DNA from: RACS-047 sp031553855
Lineage (GTDB): Bacteria > Bacillota > Clostridia > Christensenellales > Pumilibacteraceae
Reading direction: 5' to 3'
Length of the DNA stretch: 41,302 nt
Assembly: GCA_031553855.1 (NCBI GenBank)
Contig: JAVBKW010000016.1
Location: 1-41,302 of the forward strand
Shown here: piece after piece, positions 40,331 through 41,302 of the stretch
How the letters are laid out: the number at the start of each line of letters is the position of its first letter
How positions within the stretch are numbered: position 1 is the stretch's first letter
Notes under the pieces: model-generated
Told to the model about the DNA's origin: nothing
The model's database searches: none
The model's input: the letters and a program-made list of their open reading frames with translations, nothing else
Position numbers and translations under genes: made by a program

Positions 40331-41248
40331 TCAGTCATATTCTAATACGCGCCTGCACTCTATAAGCACCTCTTCTTTAAGCGCAGCGGGCGATATTACC
40401 TTTATGCTTGAGCCGAATGAAAGGATTTTTGCAACAAGCTCGTTCCCGCCGTACAGAGTCGCTCTGGCGCGATACATAAGACCGTCCTCATAAATCGCGT
40501 CGGGGCCAAGCCATTCTTCGATTTGCGGAAGAACTAAATTTGAAAATTCAATCACGAAATCAACTTCGTTTTGAGTGTCGAACTGGCCTTTAAGCTTTTC
40601 ATAAACGTCGGCATCGGGACGCAGGCTATATGTTTTGCTCGTCAATATCATATTTGCCATCCTCGAGAGCTTGAAAAGCCTGTAATCCTCGCGCTCATGG
40701 CACCAGCCGTAAACGTACCATACGCCTTGCTTTAAAACTAAATTGTACGCATCTATAAACCTTTCTGAAAATATTTCGTTACGGTCGGTATATTTAAACC
40801 GCAGCGTCTGCTTTAAGTTCATAGATTTATTGATGATATCGATTTTGTTTTTGTAAATATGAGGGGAGCCCCAAGGACCAGCGTCAATTATCAGCCTGTT
40901 ATCGTTTAAAGCCATATCCTTTGCCTGATCCTTAAAGGAATTAAACTTTTCGATAATGGACATATTTATATCATCTTCATAGTTTTTTGCGGTTGCGTTG
41001 AGCAGCGATATTATCCTTTTGCGTTCGTTGTCGGTAAAGAAAGTGCGCTCCAGTATATAGTCGTCGGGCAGCATATAGCCGCCGCCTTTGCCGGGCGCGG
41101 ACAAGACCGGTATATCGCATTCGACGAGCGCATCGACATAGCGGCTTACGCTGCGCGGACTTATTTCGAACTTTTCGCATAAGAAAGTCCGGCTCACCTT
41201 CCGCTTTTCAAGCAGTAAAAACAGTATTGAGAAAATTATCGAATTCAT
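40331..41248 (-). CDS. WYL-domain transcriptional regulator
   Basis: This 305-aa protein has an N-terminal winged helix-turn-helix (about 1-60; SRTFLCEKFEISPRSVSRYV) followed by a WYL ligand-sensing domain (LRFKYTDRNEI, then GVWYVYGWCHEREDYRLFKLSRM) and the usual C-terminal WCX region. WYL regulators sense ligands, often nucleic acid or nucleotide, and are common near stress and defence genes. The predicted promoter's start point falls at the ATG, so the mRNA is probably leaderless. The target genes are not evident from this window; the gene upstream lies outside it. Confidence 0.88.
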   Translation of the reverse strand: MNSIIFSILFLLLEKRKVSRTFLCEKFEISPRSVSRYVDALVECDIPVLSAPGKGGGYMLPDDYILERTFFTDNERKRIISLLNATAKNYEDDINMSIIEKFNSFKDQAKDMALNDNRLIIDAGPWGSPHIYKNKIDIINKSMNLKQTLRFKYTDRNEIFSERFIDAYNLVLKQGVWYVYGWCHEREDYRLFKLSRMANMILTSKTYSLRPDADVYEKLKGQFDTQNEVDFVIEFSNLVLPQIEEWLGPDAIYEDGLMYRARATLYGGNELVAKILSFGSSIKVISPAALKEEVLIECRRVLEYD

Positions 41249-41255
41249 ATATAAG

Positions 41256-41285
41256 AGTATAATCTGAAAATATAAAAAAAGTCAA
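41256..41285 (-). promoter_or_regulatory. Promoter placing transcription start at the WYL gene ATG
   Basis: On the minus strand TTGACT (41285-41280), 18-nt spacer, TATACT (41261-41256). The start point expected 7-8 bases later is 41249-41248, the A of the start codon. No ribosome site is present. Confidence 0.78.
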
Positions 41286-41302
41286 GGGCGATTAGAAAGC
41301 TT

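Overview
The window looks like a chromosomal segment of a low-to-mid GC Firmicute, most likely an uncultured gut-type Clostridia (perhaps Christensenellales-like; this is inference from protein character and style only). Most genes carry AGGAGG-type ribosome sites, and promoters follow TTGACN-17-TATAAT, often with a TGC just before the -10 box. Housekeeping genes (polA, coaE, tRNA-Leu) at the right end show that the backbone is chromosomal.

Layout. 1-6 kb: a small helical protein, then a carbohydrate ABC importer (lipoprotein and two permeases, no ATPase here) followed by an unusual GH3 N-acetylhexosaminidase fused to an AraC-type DNA-binding domain. 6-9.9 kb: a heterodimeric ABC exporter pair with complementary degenerate ATP sites, separated by a 128-bp imperfect palindrome. 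9.9-17 kb: a leftward operon of GNAT-like protein, FemAB-like protein, two radical SAM enzymes and a DUF4886/SGNH protein, with a third, paralogous radical SAM gene transcribed divergently. This looks like an undescribed biosynthetic or modification pathway. 17-18.1 kb: a LURP-one-like protein and a tiny lysine-rich protein between structured intergenic repeats. 18.1-23 kb: an AT-rich island of five genes of unknown function, one with a HEPN-like fold, bracketed by members of the same repeat family; it is a candidate accessory or defence module.

23.4-36 kb: a decayed integrative conjugative element. A broken large serine recombinase is joined by what looks like a deletion to a 5'-truncated conjugation gene. 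A type IV secretion core follows in one operon: VirD4/TraG coupling ATPase, Cys/His-repeat surface protein, pilin-like protein, VirB6-like membrane protein, VirB3-VirB4-like ATPase, and an 829-residue surface protein that ends in its own pilin-like membrane domain. The order resembles the Mbov_0395-0397 modules of Firmicute and mycoplasma ICEs. No relaxase and no intact integrase are visible. TnpV and three small proteins follow. 36-41.3 kb: tRNA-Leu(CAA), polA, coaE, a lytic transglycosylase and a convergent WYL regulator.

Strongest observations: the adhesin-pilin fusion and its exactly periodic Cys3His repeats; several genes whose start codon lies at the predicted transcription start (leaderless mRNAs); the GH3-AraC fusion; the radical SAM/acyltransferase cluster; the unknown AT-rich module; and two families of dispersed structured repeats.
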